40,338 bases of DNA from Planktomarina sp. (GTDB lineage: Bacteria; Pseudomonadota; Alphaproteobacteria; Rhodobacterales; Rhodobacteraceae), in contig JAHDDS010000018.1 in the NCBI GenBank assembly GCA_020629235.1, positions 1 through 40,338 on the forward strand. Reading direction: 5' to 3'. The notes beneath the pieces are model-generated. The model saw only the letters and a program-made list of their open reading frames with translations, made no database searches and had not been told where the DNA came from. The position numbers and the translations under genes are program-made. Positions 7,752 to 16,354 of the stretch are shown in pieces (the first letter of the stretch is position 1; each line of letters starts with the position of its first letter).

Positions 7752-8306
7752 CTAGGGGGCCACCCACTGTCCGGCCCAATCGGTGTCACGTTCAAAGACC
7801 GCCCTGCGATGGCGCGCGCCCAGGTGCACCAAATCCAACTTGGCAACATGGCATCGCAAAACGGCAAAGCGGTCGCGATCGGGGGGCTTGTCATAGGCAA
7901 AGACGTGGTCAATCGGCGCGCCCGGCACAGGGTTGGTGCCGTACGACACCCGCGATGCTGCGGGCACCCGGTCCCAATCGGCTTGGACCTGCGGGCCGGT
8001 CAGAATGTCCACCCGCGCGGTGGCGCGGATTTGCAGATCGGCCCGGGCAAGCCAGACGTGCAAACTGGCCCATGGGGTCTGCCGCAAGGCCGCCACTTTG
8101 GGGGTTTCGATGTCGGTGTGCACCTCTAACACCTGTGCTGCGCTGTCCGCGCGGCGCAGCGCCACGGTGCGCACTTCGGGCATTCCGTCCGGGGACACCG
8201 TGGCAAAAGTGGGGTACCGCGCAGGTGATTTGCCATCCGCAACGCCGCGCCCCAAGTGTTGCCAGGCCTGGGCCCAGAAGGCCGCAAGATCATTTGGGTC
8301 AGTCAT
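7752..8306 (-). CDS. PNPOx-like FMN-binding split-barrel protein
   Basis: The 184-residue product resembles the pyridoxamine 5'-phosphate oxidase-like Alr4036 family: an N-terminal Y-P-T-F-A-T-V block with P-E-V-R-T-V-A-L, then H-T-D-I-E-T-P-K and a W-A-S-L-H-V-W strand that would line the flavin site, then R-A-T-A-R-V-D. The C-terminal segment of true PNP oxidases is not evident, so vitamin B6 synthesis is doubtful. It overlaps the stop of the lipocalin-like gene by eight bases and closes that gene group. Its stop lies just ahead of the thi leader, but nothing links it to thiamine beyond proximity. A flavin-linked reductase or oxidase role is the most that can be said. Confidence 0.7.
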   Translation of the reverse strand: MTDPNDLAAFWAQAWQHLGRGVADGKSPARYPTFATVSPDGMPEVRTVALRRADSAAQVLEVHTDIETPKVAALRQTPWASLHVWLARADLQIRATARVDILTGPQVQADWDRVPAASRVSYGTNPVPGAPIDHVFAYDKPPDRDRFAVLRCHVAKLDLVHLGARHRRAVFERDTDWAGQWVAP

Positions 8307-9339
8307 ATCCTGTCATCTCCAGGTATCCTTGTCCTGTGTGGCTGCCGTCCACCAGTACCGGGCCTTCCCAGTACGGAATGGACAGATCCATCCAAGCGTC
8401 TGGGTTCAAAGCTTGCACCGTCACATCCACGCCTTTGGCGGGCAACTGCACCCGCCACCGCACCGGAACATCCCGGCCCGCCACAGTATGACTGTCCAGC
8501 GGGTCCGCCACAAACGCCCCATCGACGAAAGGCGTTGTGGTGCCGTCTGCCGTGATCCACGTGGCGGACGAAAAGGTGCCGCCGCGCGTGTCGCGCAATT
8601 GAAAGCCCATCATTTTGTCGCCGCTGTCAAACGCCAGCGAAAACCAATCCCACCCGGTTTGGCTGTCCGCCAAAGGTTGCGACGACCATTCCCGGTCCAG
8701 CCAGGCTTGGCCTGTGACCTGCACGGGACCATCGGGCAAAACCAGCTGCCCTGCGATGTCAAAGAACGGTTGGGAATAGTAATAACTGGCCTGCCCTTGC
8801 GCCGATTTGACGGAAAATCCCTGTTGCCCATGAAATACCAGCGGGCCCTGGGCTGTCAGCTGCATGTCATAGGCAAAGTCAGGGCCTTGGGCCTGGACCG
8901 TCAGGTGATCGAAATTCGGGCCGGCCAGTGACCATTCGTCGATCCACGCGCGAAACGGGGCGGCCTGAACCCCCGCTTGCCCAATGCCGCCCCGCGCGAA
9001 GCGTTCGGTGGCAAAATGGCGGTGGGGTGTGGTGACAGCGGCGTGGGCAAACCAGACCTGGGGCGACCCCCATCCCACTTCATCCCCAGGCGCCAGGGCC
9101 GTGCGAAACAAGGTCCACTGCAACCCGTAAGCTTGGCCCGCAGCGTCTTGCAGGTTGGCTGTCAAATACCACCATTCGATCCGGTAATCAGGGTGGGCCG
9201 CGTGATCGGCGGGAAAGTCAAACTGCGGGTTGGGCGCGGGCACGGCAAATCCATCGGCCTGGGACCCCAGACCGGAAAACCCTTGGGCCACAGCCGCCCA
9301 CGGCAGAAAAATCAGCAGAAGGCAAAGCTTAACGTTCAT
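8299..9339 (-). CDS. AttH/CrtC-type lipocalin-like secreted protein
   Basis: The 346-residue product begins with a signal peptide (short basic start, hydrophobic core, A-V-A-Q cleavage region) and then carries the W-W-Y-L-T-A-N-L motif and repeated beta-strand blocks of the AttH and carotenoid 1,2-hydratase family, including L-D-R-E-W-S-S-Q and G-W-D-W-F-S-L. These proteins form two lipocalin-like barrels and are expected in the periplasm or outer envelope. It overlaps the permease gene by 11 bases. An ABC ATPase, FtsX permease and AttH protein in a row is a recurring arrangement, so it probably handles a hydrophobic ligand passed by that transporter. Carotenoid hydration is unlikely because no carotenoid genes are near. 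Confidence 0.8.
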   Translation of the reverse strand: MNVKLCLLLIFLPWAAVAQGFSGLGSQADGFAVPAPNPQFDFPADHAAHPDYRIEWWYLTANLQDAAGQAYGLQWTLFRTALAPGDEVGWGSPQVWFAHAAVTTPHRHFATERFARGGIGQAGVQAAPFRAWIDEWSLAGPNFDHLTVQAQGPDFAYDMQLTAQGPLVFHGQQGFSVKSAQGQASYYYSQPFFDIAGQLVLPDGPVQVTGQAWLDREWSSQPLADSQTGWDWFSLAFDSGDKMMGFQLRDTRGGTFSSATWITADGTTTPFVDGAFVADPLDSHTVAGRDVPVRWRVQLPAKGVDVTVQALNPDAWMDLSIPYWEGPVLVDGSHTGQGYLEMTGYD

Positions 9340-11710
9340 TGGAAAACACCTTCACCAGCGTTGCAGGCGGCAAGCTCATCAAGCGGCGCACCGGCCAAAG
9401 TGCAGCCAACGCCGCAGCCAAGACCGTGTAAAGCGCCAAGCGCGCGTATTCGTCCCAAAACAAAAACATCGGCAACTTCCACCCAAAGGCCGCCACGTTC
9501 ACGACCGACAACAGCACCCAAGCCAGACCCAGCCCCAGGGGCAACGCGCATAAAAACACCGCGACTGCCAACACCAAGGCGCGCCCCAGTTCCAGCCCCC
9601 CCAGGCAGCGGCGCGTTTGGCCCATGGCCCAGACCGGGGCCAGTTGCGGCAAGCGAAGATCGGCCAGGGTCAGAAGACTCATCAACATGGCGAAGCCCGC
9701 GACCCCCAGTGTCAGCACGTTCAGCGCCCCGGTCACCAGGAACGTGCGCTCAAAAATGTCCAACGACAGCCCTTTGAGGGCGGCTTGATCGACCATGGCA
9801 TTTTCGTCGATCCCCAAATCCCGGATCAGGTCTGCGGCCAATGCGGACGGTGTCGCTGTGCGTGCGCCAAACTGCAGCGCCGGTGTATTGGGAAAGGCGC
9901 TGTGAAACAGGCCTTCGCCGACGATCACCTGACCGTTCGGATTGCCGTAATCCCCCACCACCGCCAACACAGGCAACGTCGGCAGTCCCGTCAACCGCAG
10001 CGTGGACCCCACCCACAGGTTTTGCCGCCGGGCCAATTGTTCGTTCAAAATGACACCCTGCCCCGCCTGCACAGTGTCCCAGGCCCGGTCAGTCGCATCC
10101 AAAAATACCCAATTGTCGCGATAGGTTTGGCCCACCCGAATACCCCAAACCTCGACCCGTTGGCCCGCCAGGGATGCCTCGGTGCGGGCAAGGGGCAACA
10201 CCTCTGCCCCACGGGTTTGCAAGTACTGATCCAAGGCCGCGCTTTGCTGCGCGGTGTCCACTTGCACGTACAGATCCGCCGCCAAGCGTTGATCCAAGAA
10301 ATCAACGAAGGTGACGCGAAAACTGGACACCATGGTGGCAACACCCACGTTGGCAGACACGGCCAACAACAACGCCATCAAAGCCAAACTCAGCCCGGGC
10401 AGTTGCTGGCGGGTGTCGGCCCAAAACCATGCGGCCATGGCGGATTTGCTGCGCGCGCTGGCCCATGCCACGCCCCATCCGGCCAAGATCGGGAACAGCA
10501 ACGCCCCCCCCACCAGCATACACCCCAGCAGGGCGAACCCGGCCATCAACCCTTGGCCCCTTGCCGCCAACAGACCGGCTGCGGCCATCAATGCCAATCC
10601 CAAGCCCACCCGCACCTGGGCTTGGCGTGCGCTGGCCATCACCCACGCGCGCGGTCGCGCACTGGCCAAAAGCGGCATGCGGGCGGTTTGGATCATGTGC
10701 CCGGCCATGGCCACCGCCGTGCCCCCCACCGCCAGGGCCAATCCCGATGCCCACCATTGGGGTCTGATCTGCAACGCACCTGACACTTGCGCACCGTAAA
10801 GCCCGTCTAACGTGGCCGCCACATCGGGCAGCAGAGCCGCCGCGATCAAGTACCCCAAGGCGACGCCCAGGCCGCCGCCCACCAGGGCAAAGGCGGCCAT
10901 TTCCGCGGCCATGGCCCCCAACACTGTGGCCAACGGCACCCCCAAAGACCGCAGGGTGCGCACCATGCTGCGCCGTTGTTCAAACGCCAGGCCGATCGTG
11001 CTGTGCACGATGAACAGCCCCACCACAAAGCTGAGCAAGCCGAAAGCCGTCAGGTTCAAATGAAAGCTGTCGGTCAGCTGCGCGATATCTGCGGTCTGGC
11101 GCGCCTTCAAAAGCAGAAGGGTTGGCGCCACCTTTTGCAATTCGCCCTGGCGCAGCGGTTGGGTTGGCAGAACGATCAACCGCGACAGGTGATCGTCACC
11201 CGCCAAGCGCTGCACTGCTTGAATATCACCGATGGCAATCCCAGGCGGAACCGCTGGGTCCGCCGTCACCGGGAGCTGAACTTGCAGGCTGTCGCGCGTG
11301 CGGGGATGCACAAACACCCCTGCCCTTGCGCGCGCAGTTACGCCCTGGCCTGGCCCCGACAGCGCCAACACGCCCCCCAAGCCCGGCGGGGCCGTCAACG
11401 GGTCGATGCCGATGATCCGAACAGACCCTTCGCGGTGATCCACCATGGGACTGACCTGCCACCCGGCCCGGCGCAGCGCCACATAGTCCGCCAATGCGAT
11501 GCGATCCCCGTCGCGGGGCACCAGTTGGTCGAACTGGCCTTCCCCCAAAACCCCCGCCGCCGCGTCATAACTGGCGCGCGCTTCTGCGTTGATGGCTTGG
11601 ACCCCGCACCACAGCGCCGTGGCCATGGCCAATCCCGCCACCAAGGCCAGCACTTGCGCCCCGTTTCGCCGCCAATGGGACATCAGCGCGCGCAGGCACA
11701 TCCCCATCAT
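9329..11710 (-). CDS. FtsX/MacB-type ABC transporter permease (tandem FtsX domains)
   Basis: This 793-residue membrane protein has an N-terminal transmembrane helix after M-S-H-W-R-R-N-G, a long periplasmic region (about residues 40-215), a first set of three helices (about 215-350), a mid-protein pair near 370-420, a second periplasmic region and a C-terminal set of helices, the duplicated FtsX layout. Such permeases usually move lipids, lipoproteins or peptides mechanically and do not import solutes. Its ATG overlaps the stop of the ATPase gene (ATGA), and its own end overlaps the AttH-like gene. It likely forms one envelope complex with those two products. The substrate is unknown; it is not a canonical LolC/E, which are about half this length. 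Confidence 0.82.
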   Translation of the reverse strand: MMGMCLRALMSHWRRNGAQVLALVAGLAMATALWCGVQAINAEARASYDAAAGVLGEGQFDQLVPRDGDRIALADYVALRRAGWQVSPMVDHREGSVRIIGIDPLTAPPGLGGVLALSGPGQGVTARARAGVFVHPRTRDSLQVQLPVTADPAVPPGIAIGDIQAVQRLAGDDHLSRLIVLPTQPLRQGELQKVAPTLLLLKARQTADIAQLTDSFHLNLTAFGLLSFVVGLFIVHSTIGLAFEQRRSMVRTLRSLGVPLATVLGAMAAEMAAFALVGGGLGVALGYLIAAALLPDVAATLDGLYGAQVSGALQIRPQWWASGLALAVGGTAVAMAGHMIQTARMPLLASARPRAWVMASARQAQVRVGLGLALMAAAGLLAARGQGLMAGFALLGCMLVGGALLFPILAGWGVAWASARSKSAMAAWFWADTRQQLPGLSLALMALLLAVSANVGVATMVSSFRVTFVDFLDQRLAADLYVQVDTAQQSAALDQYLQTRGAEVLPLARTEASLAGQRVEVWGIRVGQTYRDNWVFLDATDRAWDTVQAGQGVILNEQLARRQNLWVGSTLRLTGLPTLPVLAVVGDYGNPNGQVIVGEGLFHSAFPNTPALQFGARTATPSALAADLIRDLGIDENAMVDQAALKGLSLDIFERTFLVTGALNVLTLGVAGFAMLMSLLTLADLRLPQLAPVWAMGQTRRCLGGLELGRALVLAVAVFLCALPLGLGLAWVLLSVVNVAAFGWKLPMFLFWDEYARLALYTVLAAALAALWPVRRLMSLPPATLVKVFSNER

Positions 11711-12369
11711 GACCCCGACACCACGCCCGATCGCAAATGAACCTGACGCCCCAGTCTTTGGGCCATGGCGGGCGAATGGGTCACCATCAAAAAGGCCGCG
11801 TCGGTTTGCGCCACAAGGGCCAGCATTTCATCCATCACCGCTTGGGCTGTGGCTTCGTCCAGGTTGCCGGTGGGTTCATCGGCCAACAGCAGCGCGGGTT
11901 TGGCGGCCAAGGCCCGGGCGATGGCCACCCGCTGTTGCTGACCGCCCGACAGGTTTTCGGGGTATTTGTGCAACTGTCCGCCCAGTCCCAAAGCACTTAC
12001 CAAATGCGCTTGGTAATCTGGGTCCGTGCGCCCGGCCAAGGCGGCTTGAAAGCGAATGTTGGCGGCCACGTCCAAAGACGGGATCAGATTGAACTGTTGA
12101 AACACCAAGGCGATCTGGGTTCGGCGCACGTCGGCCAAGGCGCGTTCCGGCAAGGTGGTCAAATCGGTGCCCTGCACGAAAACCTGGCCCGCGTCGGCTT
12201 GGTCCAAGCCCGCCGCGATGTGCATCAGCGTGCTTTTGCCCGACCCTGATTCACCGGTCAGCGCCACAGCCTCGCCCGCCGTCAGGGACAGGCTGACATC
12301 GCGCAACACGTCCACCGGCCCGCTGGGGTCTTGGAAGGTTTTCCTGACCGATCGAATGTCCAAAACCAT
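11707..12369 (-). CDS. ABC transporter ATP-binding protein, LolD/MacB-like
   Basis: The 220-residue ATPase has Walker [11 protein letters not shown] near residues 38-47, the Q-loop F-Q-Q-F-N-L-I-P, the signature L-S-G-G-Q-Q-Q-R-V-A-I-A-R-A and Walker B L-L-L-A-D-E-P-T-G-N-L-D, the pattern of the LolD/MacB/FtsE class. I chose the ATG at 12369 because AAGGAC stands about seven bases upstream; an open frame to 12420 adds residues unlike the family. It should power the FtsX-type permease encoded immediately downstream. Confidence 0.88.
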   Translation of the reverse strand: MVLDIRSVRKTFQDPSGPVDVLRDVSLSLTAGEAVALTGESGSGKSTLMHIAAGLDQADAGQVFVQGTDLTTLPERALADVRRTQIALVFQQFNLIPSLDVAANIRFQAALAGRTDPDYQAHLVSALGLGGQLHKYPENLSGGQQQRVAIARALAAKPALLLADEPTGNLDEATAQAVMDEMLALVAQTDAAFLMVTHSPAMAQRLGRQVHLRSGVVSGS

Positions 12370-12443
12370 GGGCCGTCCTTTTGGCTGCACCGCGCCCCTT
12401 GCCACATAGAAGCCCGTCAATCCGTGTCGAGTGCGCGCGTGGC

Positions 12444-13757
12444 TTAAAGAAACGGCCGCAGCGCGTCTTGAATATCGACCCGCGCCTTCAGCCGTTGGGC
12501 CAGAAGGAACATGCCGCCGAATTTACGCTGCAAGAACACCGCATCCATGGGGGCTGGCGCGGGCACAAAACCCGCATTCCACAGGGCCGTGCCCTGGGAC
12601 TGAAGCTGTTCGGGCAGCGACGTTTCGCCAAAATCGAAAACCCAAGGCGCAGACAGTGCTGCAAACACAGTGTCGATCATCTGCGCGATCAGCACCCTGT
12701 GGGCGTCTGCGTCCGTTGCCGACAACAGCCCCATGTCTTGGGCCAGATTTTCCACGCCTTGCACGTCACCCGCCATCCCGCAGCGCAGGATGTTTTGGTA
12801 TTGCTGTGCCAATTTGGGCGGGACCGTCCGCGTGGCCCCGAAATCCAACAGGACGATCTTCTGGGTCTGCGGGTCGAAACGATAGTTGGCAAAATTGGGG
12901 TCGGTTTGAACAAGGCCGAAATCGAACACCTCTTGCAACACAAGGTCGATCAGCGCGCGCCCGATCGCATCGCGCGTGGCTTGCGGCGCGGTGGCTGTGT
13001 CTTCGATGGGATGACCGTTTTCAAACGACATCACCAAAACGTCCCGCGTGCTGTGGCCGGCAATAAAGCCAGGCACCGCAAACCGCGGGTCCTGGGCCAA
13101 GTGCTGGCCAAAAGCAGCCATATGTTGGCCTTCTTGCAGATAATCCGTTTCGGCCCGCAGTTGGGTTTTGGCCTCCTCCAAATACGGACCCAGGGCGATG
13201 TCCCCTGGCCACAACCCAGACAGTTTGATCAATGCCCCCACATTGGCCACGTCGCTGTCGATGCTGTGGGCCACGCCGGGATATTGCACTTTGATGGCCA
13301 CATCACGCCCATCGGACAGTTTGGCTTTGTGCACTTGCCCGATGGACGCCGCCGCCATGGGGCGCGGATCGAACTGGGCGAAGCTGCGCTGCCAGTCTTT
13401 GCCCCAAGCGGTGGTCAGCACGGTTTTCAACTGGGCAGGCGGCATATGGTGGGCGCTGTCGCGCAAGCGCGCCATGATGCTGGCGACTTCCGGGGGCAGG
13501 ATGTCGCCGGCGTCCATGGACAACAGCTGTCCCATCTTCATGGCTGCGCCGCGCATTTTGGCCAGTTCGTCGGTCAAGGCTGTGATGTTGGCCGGGGTCA
13601 GCAGGGCGTCGCGCAGCTTGGGCCTTTGGCCTTGGCCCACGTCTTTGGCGGCTTGCCACAGACCGCGCCCTGCGATCCCACTGGTCAGCGCGCCCATGCG
13701 GGCCAAGCGCTGAAACCGCCCGGCGGGCACCTTCAAGGATTTAGATTTTGCCTGCAT
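12444..13757 (-). CDS. ABC1/UbiB (AarF/ADCK) family atypical kinase
   Basis: The 437-residue product belongs to the ABC1 family of UbiB/COQ8-like proteins, which support ubiquinone or lipid metabolism as ATPases. Motifs in order: the KxGQ element K-M-G-Q at 74-77, the alanine-rich loop A-A-A-S-I-G at 135-140, the ATP-binding lysine Lys156 in V-A-I-K-V-Q, E-T-D-Y at about 203, D-P-N-F-A-N-Y at 287 and D-F-G at 305. The C-terminal hydrophobic tail of UbiB is missing, so this is probably the shorter soluble type. The ATG at 13757 has AGGGG upstream. It lies between lrp and lolD-like genes on the same strand; the lipid theme fits the neighbouring transporter, though that link is inferred. Confidence 0.85.
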   Translation of the reverse strand: MQAKSKSLKVPAGRFQRLARMGALTSGIAGRGLWQAAKDVGQGQRPKLRDALLTPANITALTDELAKMRGAAMKMGQLLSMDAGDILPPEVASIMARLRDSAHHMPPAQLKTVLTTAWGKDWQRSFAQFDPRPMAAASIGQVHKAKLSDGRDVAIKVQYPGVAHSIDSDVANVGALIKLSGLWPGDIALGPYLEEAKTQLRAETDYLQEGQHMAAFGQHLAQDPRFAVPGFIAGHSTRDVLVMSFENGHPIEDTATAPQATRDAIGRALIDLVLQEVFDFGLVQTDPNFANYRFDPQTQKIVLLDFGATRTVPPKLAQQYQNILRCGMAGDVQGVENLAQDMGLLSATDADAHRVLIAQMIDTVFAALSAPWVFDFGETSLPEQLQSQGTALWNAGFVPAPAPMDAVFLQRKFGGMFLLAQRLKARVDIQDALRPFL

Positions 13758-13817
13758 GACGTGCCCCTGCCCAGTGACCCAGGACATAGGCGGCGGCACG
13801 CAATTCGCCAGCGCCAA

Positions 13818-14246
13818 CTACTGCAAACGTTTCAACAGCAAACAGGTTTCGACGTTCACCACGCCGTCCAGGCGTCCAATACGGTTCAACAACCGATCAA
13901 AGTCCGCCAAGTTTCGGGTTTCCGACTGCGCCACGATGGCCCATTGGCCATTGGTGGTGTGGACGCTGGTGAATTCAGGCATCCGGGCCAGGGCGCGATG
14001 CACCTTGTCGGTCTTGGCCAACTGCAGTTCCAACAAGGACAAGGCATTCACCATATCCTCTTCCGTGGCGGTGGCCACGTCTACTGTGAAGCGTCGAATA
14101 ATGCCGTCCGCCCGCAGCGCTTCTATCCTGGCTTTCACGGTGGCCCGCGATAGAGACAGTGTGGCGGCCAAATCGGTGACAGAGATCCGCGCGTCGTTGC
14201 GCAACACGCGCAGCAAGGCCCTGTCGGTTTCGTCGATGGTGCGCAT
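13818..14246 (-). CDS. Lrp/AsnC-family transcriptional regulator
   Basis: The 142-residue product has the N-terminal Lrp-type helix-turn-helix (I-D-E-T-D-R-A-L-L-R-V-L, then I-S-V-T-D-L-A and the recognition helix L-S-R-A-T-V-K-A-R) and a C-terminal RAM/AsnC effector domain. It is transcribed away from the arginase gene, the usual place for a local regulator, and probably controls arginase, ornithine cyclodeaminase and putA in response to an amino acid such as arginine or proline. The inverted repeat at 14276-14302 is the likely site. The start has only a weak Shine-Dalgarno. PutR-like proline regulators of the same family are a reasonable alternative name. Confidence 0.9.
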   Translation of the reverse strand: MRTIDETDRALLRVLRNDARISVTDLAATLSLSRATVKARIEALRADGIIRRFTVDVATATEEDMVNALSLLELQLAKTDKVHRALARMPEFTSVHTTNGQWAIVAQSETRNLADFDRLLNRIGRLDGVVNVETCLLLKRLQ

Positions 14247-14276
14247 TTATCAAAATGTCCAAAGGGGTATCATAAT
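14247..14276 (+). promoter_or_regulatory. Possible promoter of the arginase operon
   Basis: TTATCA (14247-14252) and CATAAT (14271-14276) are separated by 18 bases and match the -35 and -10 consensus at four and five of six positions. The -10 element abuts the inverted repeat at 14276-14302, so a protein bound there could affect initiation. The -35 element is weak. Confidence 0.4.
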
Positions 14277-14302
14277 GCGCAAATCATCTGTCATTTTGCG
14301 CA
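14276..14302. promoter_or_regulatory. Inverted repeat, likely Lrp-type operator
   Basis: TGCGCAAA (14276-14283) and TTTGCGCA (14295-14302) form a perfect eight-base inverted repeat with an 11-base spacer, 19 bases centre to centre, near two helical turns. It lies in the divergent region between the Lrp gene and arginase. A further GCGCAT half-site overlaps the lrp start near 14241. The spacing suits a dimer or higher-order Lrp protein binding one DNA face. Confidence 0.65.
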
Positions 14303-14347
14303 ATCTGACAACTGATTTTCGGGGGCCGATTCCCCTAAGCTGCCGCC

Positions 14348-15289
14348 ATGGAACAGACACCTTCAAAGACCTGCACGCTGATTGGCGCGCCTTGCCAAGT
14401 GGGCACCAAACGCCGCGGCACCGTCATGGGGCCAGACGCCTTTCGCACCGCGGGGCTGGCCGATACGCTGACGCACCTGGGCTGCACAGTCGACGACATT
14501 GGCAACCTTACACCTGGGTCGCGGGCATTTGCCGCGCACCCCAACGCAGCGATCACGGACCTGGATGACGTGGCCAACTGGATTGACGCGATTTCCCAGG
14601 CCACCCGTCAGGCGGCGCGCACCAGCGACATGCCGATCATCATGGGTGGGGATCATTCCATTGCTGCGGGCAGTGTTCCAGCGCTTGCGCGCCACGCCCA
14701 GGACTTGGGCCAGCCCTTCTTCGTTTTGTGGTTGGACGCCCACCCGGACCTGCATCGGTTGCACACCACCGAAAGCGGAAATCTGCACGGCACGCCCGTG
14801 GCCTATATGACCGGGTTGGACGGGTTTGACGGGCACTTCCCACCCCTGCCCTGCGCGGTGAAGCCAGATCATATCTGCATGCTGGGCCTGCGATCGGTGG
14901 ACCCAGCTGAACGCGCGCTTTTGGGCACCATGGGGATCGACACCCACGACATGCGCGCCATTGACGAACACGGGGTCAAAGCGCCACTGACCAAATTTTT
15001 GGACCGGGTGGCCCAGGCCAACGGGCGGCTGCACGTCAGTTTCGACGTGGATTTCTTGGACCCTGACATCGCCTGTGCCGTGGGCACCACGGTGCCAGGC
15101 GGTGCCACCTTCCGCGAAGCGCATTTGATCATGGAACTGCTGCACGACAGCGGGTTGGTCACATCGCTTGATCTGGTGGAATTGAACCCCTTCCTGGACA
15201 TCCAAGGCAAGACCGCCCGCTTGATGGTGGATTTGACCGCCTCGCTTATGGGCAGAACCGTCCTGGACCGCCCCAACCGCAGCAGATGA
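14348..15289 (+). CDS. rocF: Arginase
   Basis: Arginase hydrolyses L-arginine to L-ornithine and urea with a binuclear manganese centre. The 313-residue product has all metal ligands: His103 in G-G-D-H-S, Asp130, His132 and Asp134 in W-L-D-A-H-P-D-L-H, and Asp233 and Asp235 in S-F-D-V-D-F-L-D-P. The N-terminal G-A-P-C-Q-V-G-T and M-G-P-D-A-F-R elements are also typical and favour arginase over agmatinase. It is the first gene of a coupled catabolic operon; its TGA overlaps the ornithine cyclodeaminase ATG. Confidence 0.95.
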   Translation: MEQTPSKTCTLIGAPCQVGTKRRGTVMGPDAFRTAGLADTLTHLGCTVDDIGNLTPGSRAFAAHPNAAITDLDDVANWIDAISQATRQAARTSDMPIIMGGDHSIAAGSVPALARHAQDLGQPFFVLWLDAHPDLHRLHTTESGNLHGTPVAYMTGLDGFDGHFPPLPCAVKPDHICMLGLRSVDPAERALLGTMGIDTHDMRAIDEHGVKAPLTKFLDRVAQANGRLHVSFDVDFLDPDIACAVGTTVPGGATFREAHLIMELLHDSGLVTSLDLVELNPFLDIQGKTARLMVDLTASLMGRTVLDRPNRSR

Positions 15290-16353
15290 AAGCAAAGCCT
15301 ATGTCCCTAAAACCGTCCCCCATGGCCATGGTGCCCTTCATCAGCGTCGACAACATGATGAAATTGGTGAACCGCGTGGGCGTGGCCGATATGATCGCAG
15401 GCATCGCCGCCGAGATCGAGGCAGATTTCAAGCGCTGGCCCGAATTTGACAAAACCCCGCGCGTACCCGCCCATTCCGACGAAGGCGTGATCGAACTGAT
15501 GCCCACATCGGACGGCGTGACCTATGGGTTCAAATACGTCAACGGGCACCCAGCCAATATGGCGCGGGGGTATCAAACCGTGACCGCGTTTGGGCTGTTG
15601 GCCCGGGTGGACACGGGCTATCCCATTATGCTGTCGGAAATGACTGTTCTGACCGCCCTGCGCACCGCCGCCACGTCGGTTGTGGCGGCGAAGTATTTGG
15701 CACCGCAGGGGGCGAAAACCATGGCGTTGATCGGCAATGGCGCGCAGTGCGAATTCCAATCCCTGGCCTTCCACAAGGTTTTGGGGATCGACACCGTCCA
15801 GCTGTACGACATTGACCCGGCCGCCACTGCCAAGGCGGCCAAGAATTTGGCGGATACCGGGTTGACCGTGGTGCCCTGCACGTCGGCGCAAGCCGCTGTC
15901 ACAGGCGCAGACATCATCACCACCTGCACAGCAGACAAGCAATACGCCACCATTTTGACCGACAACATGGTGGGCGCGGGTCAGCACATTAATGCCATCG
16001 GGGGCGACTGCCCCGGCAAAACAGAACTGCACCGCGATATCTTGCTGCGGTCCGACATCTTTGTGGAATACCCACCCCAAACCCGCATCGAAGGGGAAAT
16101 CCAACAACTGGACCCTGACCATCCCGTGACCGAACTGTGGACGGTGATCACCGGGCAAAACCAGGGCCGCCGCGACAGCCGCCAGATCACGCTGTTCGAC
16201 AGTGTGGGCTTTGCCACCGAAGATTTTTCGGCCCTGCGATACGTGCACGGATTGTTGCAGGACCACGGCACATTTGAGGACTTGGACATGATCGCCGATC
16301 CCGACGACCCGCGCGACTTGTTCGGCATGGTCCAACGCGCCAAGGGTGCCTGA
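15286..16353 (+). CDS. ocd: Ornithine cyclodeaminase
   Basis: This NAD-dependent enzyme converts ornithine to proline and ammonia. The 355-residue protein of the OCD/mu-crystallin family has the substrate-side segment F-K-Y-V-N-G-H-P-A-N, the Rossmann motif I-G-N-G-A-Q-C-E-F-Q and the N-A-I-G-G-D-C-P-G-K-T-E-L region specific to true ornithine cyclodeaminases. Its ATG overlaps the arginase stop (ATGA); a second in-frame ATG at 15301 is possible. It takes ornithine from arginase and hands proline to PutA, encoded one base downstream. Confidence 0.94.
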   Translation: MKAKPMSLKPSPMAMVPFISVDNMMKLVNRVGVADMIAGIAAEIEADFKRWPEFDKTPRVPAHSDEGVIELMPTSDGVTYGFKYVNGHPANMARGYQTVTAFGLLARVDTGYPIMLSEMTVLTALRTAATSVVAAKYLAPQGAKTMALIGNGAQCEFQSLAFHKVLGIDTVQLYDIDPAATAKAAKNLADTGLTVVPCTSAQAAVTGADIITTCTADKQYATILTDNMVGAGQHINAIGGDCPGKTELHRDILLRSDIFVEYPPQTRIEGEIQQLDPDHPVTELWTVITGQNQGRRDSRQITLFDSVGFATEDFSALRYVHGLLQDHGTFEDLDMIADPDDPRDLFGMVQRAKGA

Positions 16354-16354
16354 C

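Noticed and set aside
8299-9339. Carotenoid 1,2-hydratase (CrtC) assignment
   Set aside because: The fold family matches, but there are no carotenoid genes nearby, and the ABC exporter context and signal peptide fit AttH-like proteins better.
9329-11710. LolC/LolE assignment for the FtsX-type permease
   Set aside because: At 793 residues with duplicated FtsX layout it is about twice the size of LolC/E, and its AttH neighbour points to a different system.
12381-14153. Long open frame of 590 codons on the plus strand opposite the ABC1 kinase and lrp genes
   Set aside because: It runs antisense to two genes with clear family motifs, has a His/Gln/Gly-rich composition typical of GC-rich shadow frames, and resembles no protein family.
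14363-15295. 310-codon minus-strand frame opposite arginase
   Set aside because: Arginase has all metal ligands on the plus strand; the opposite frame has no recognisable domain.
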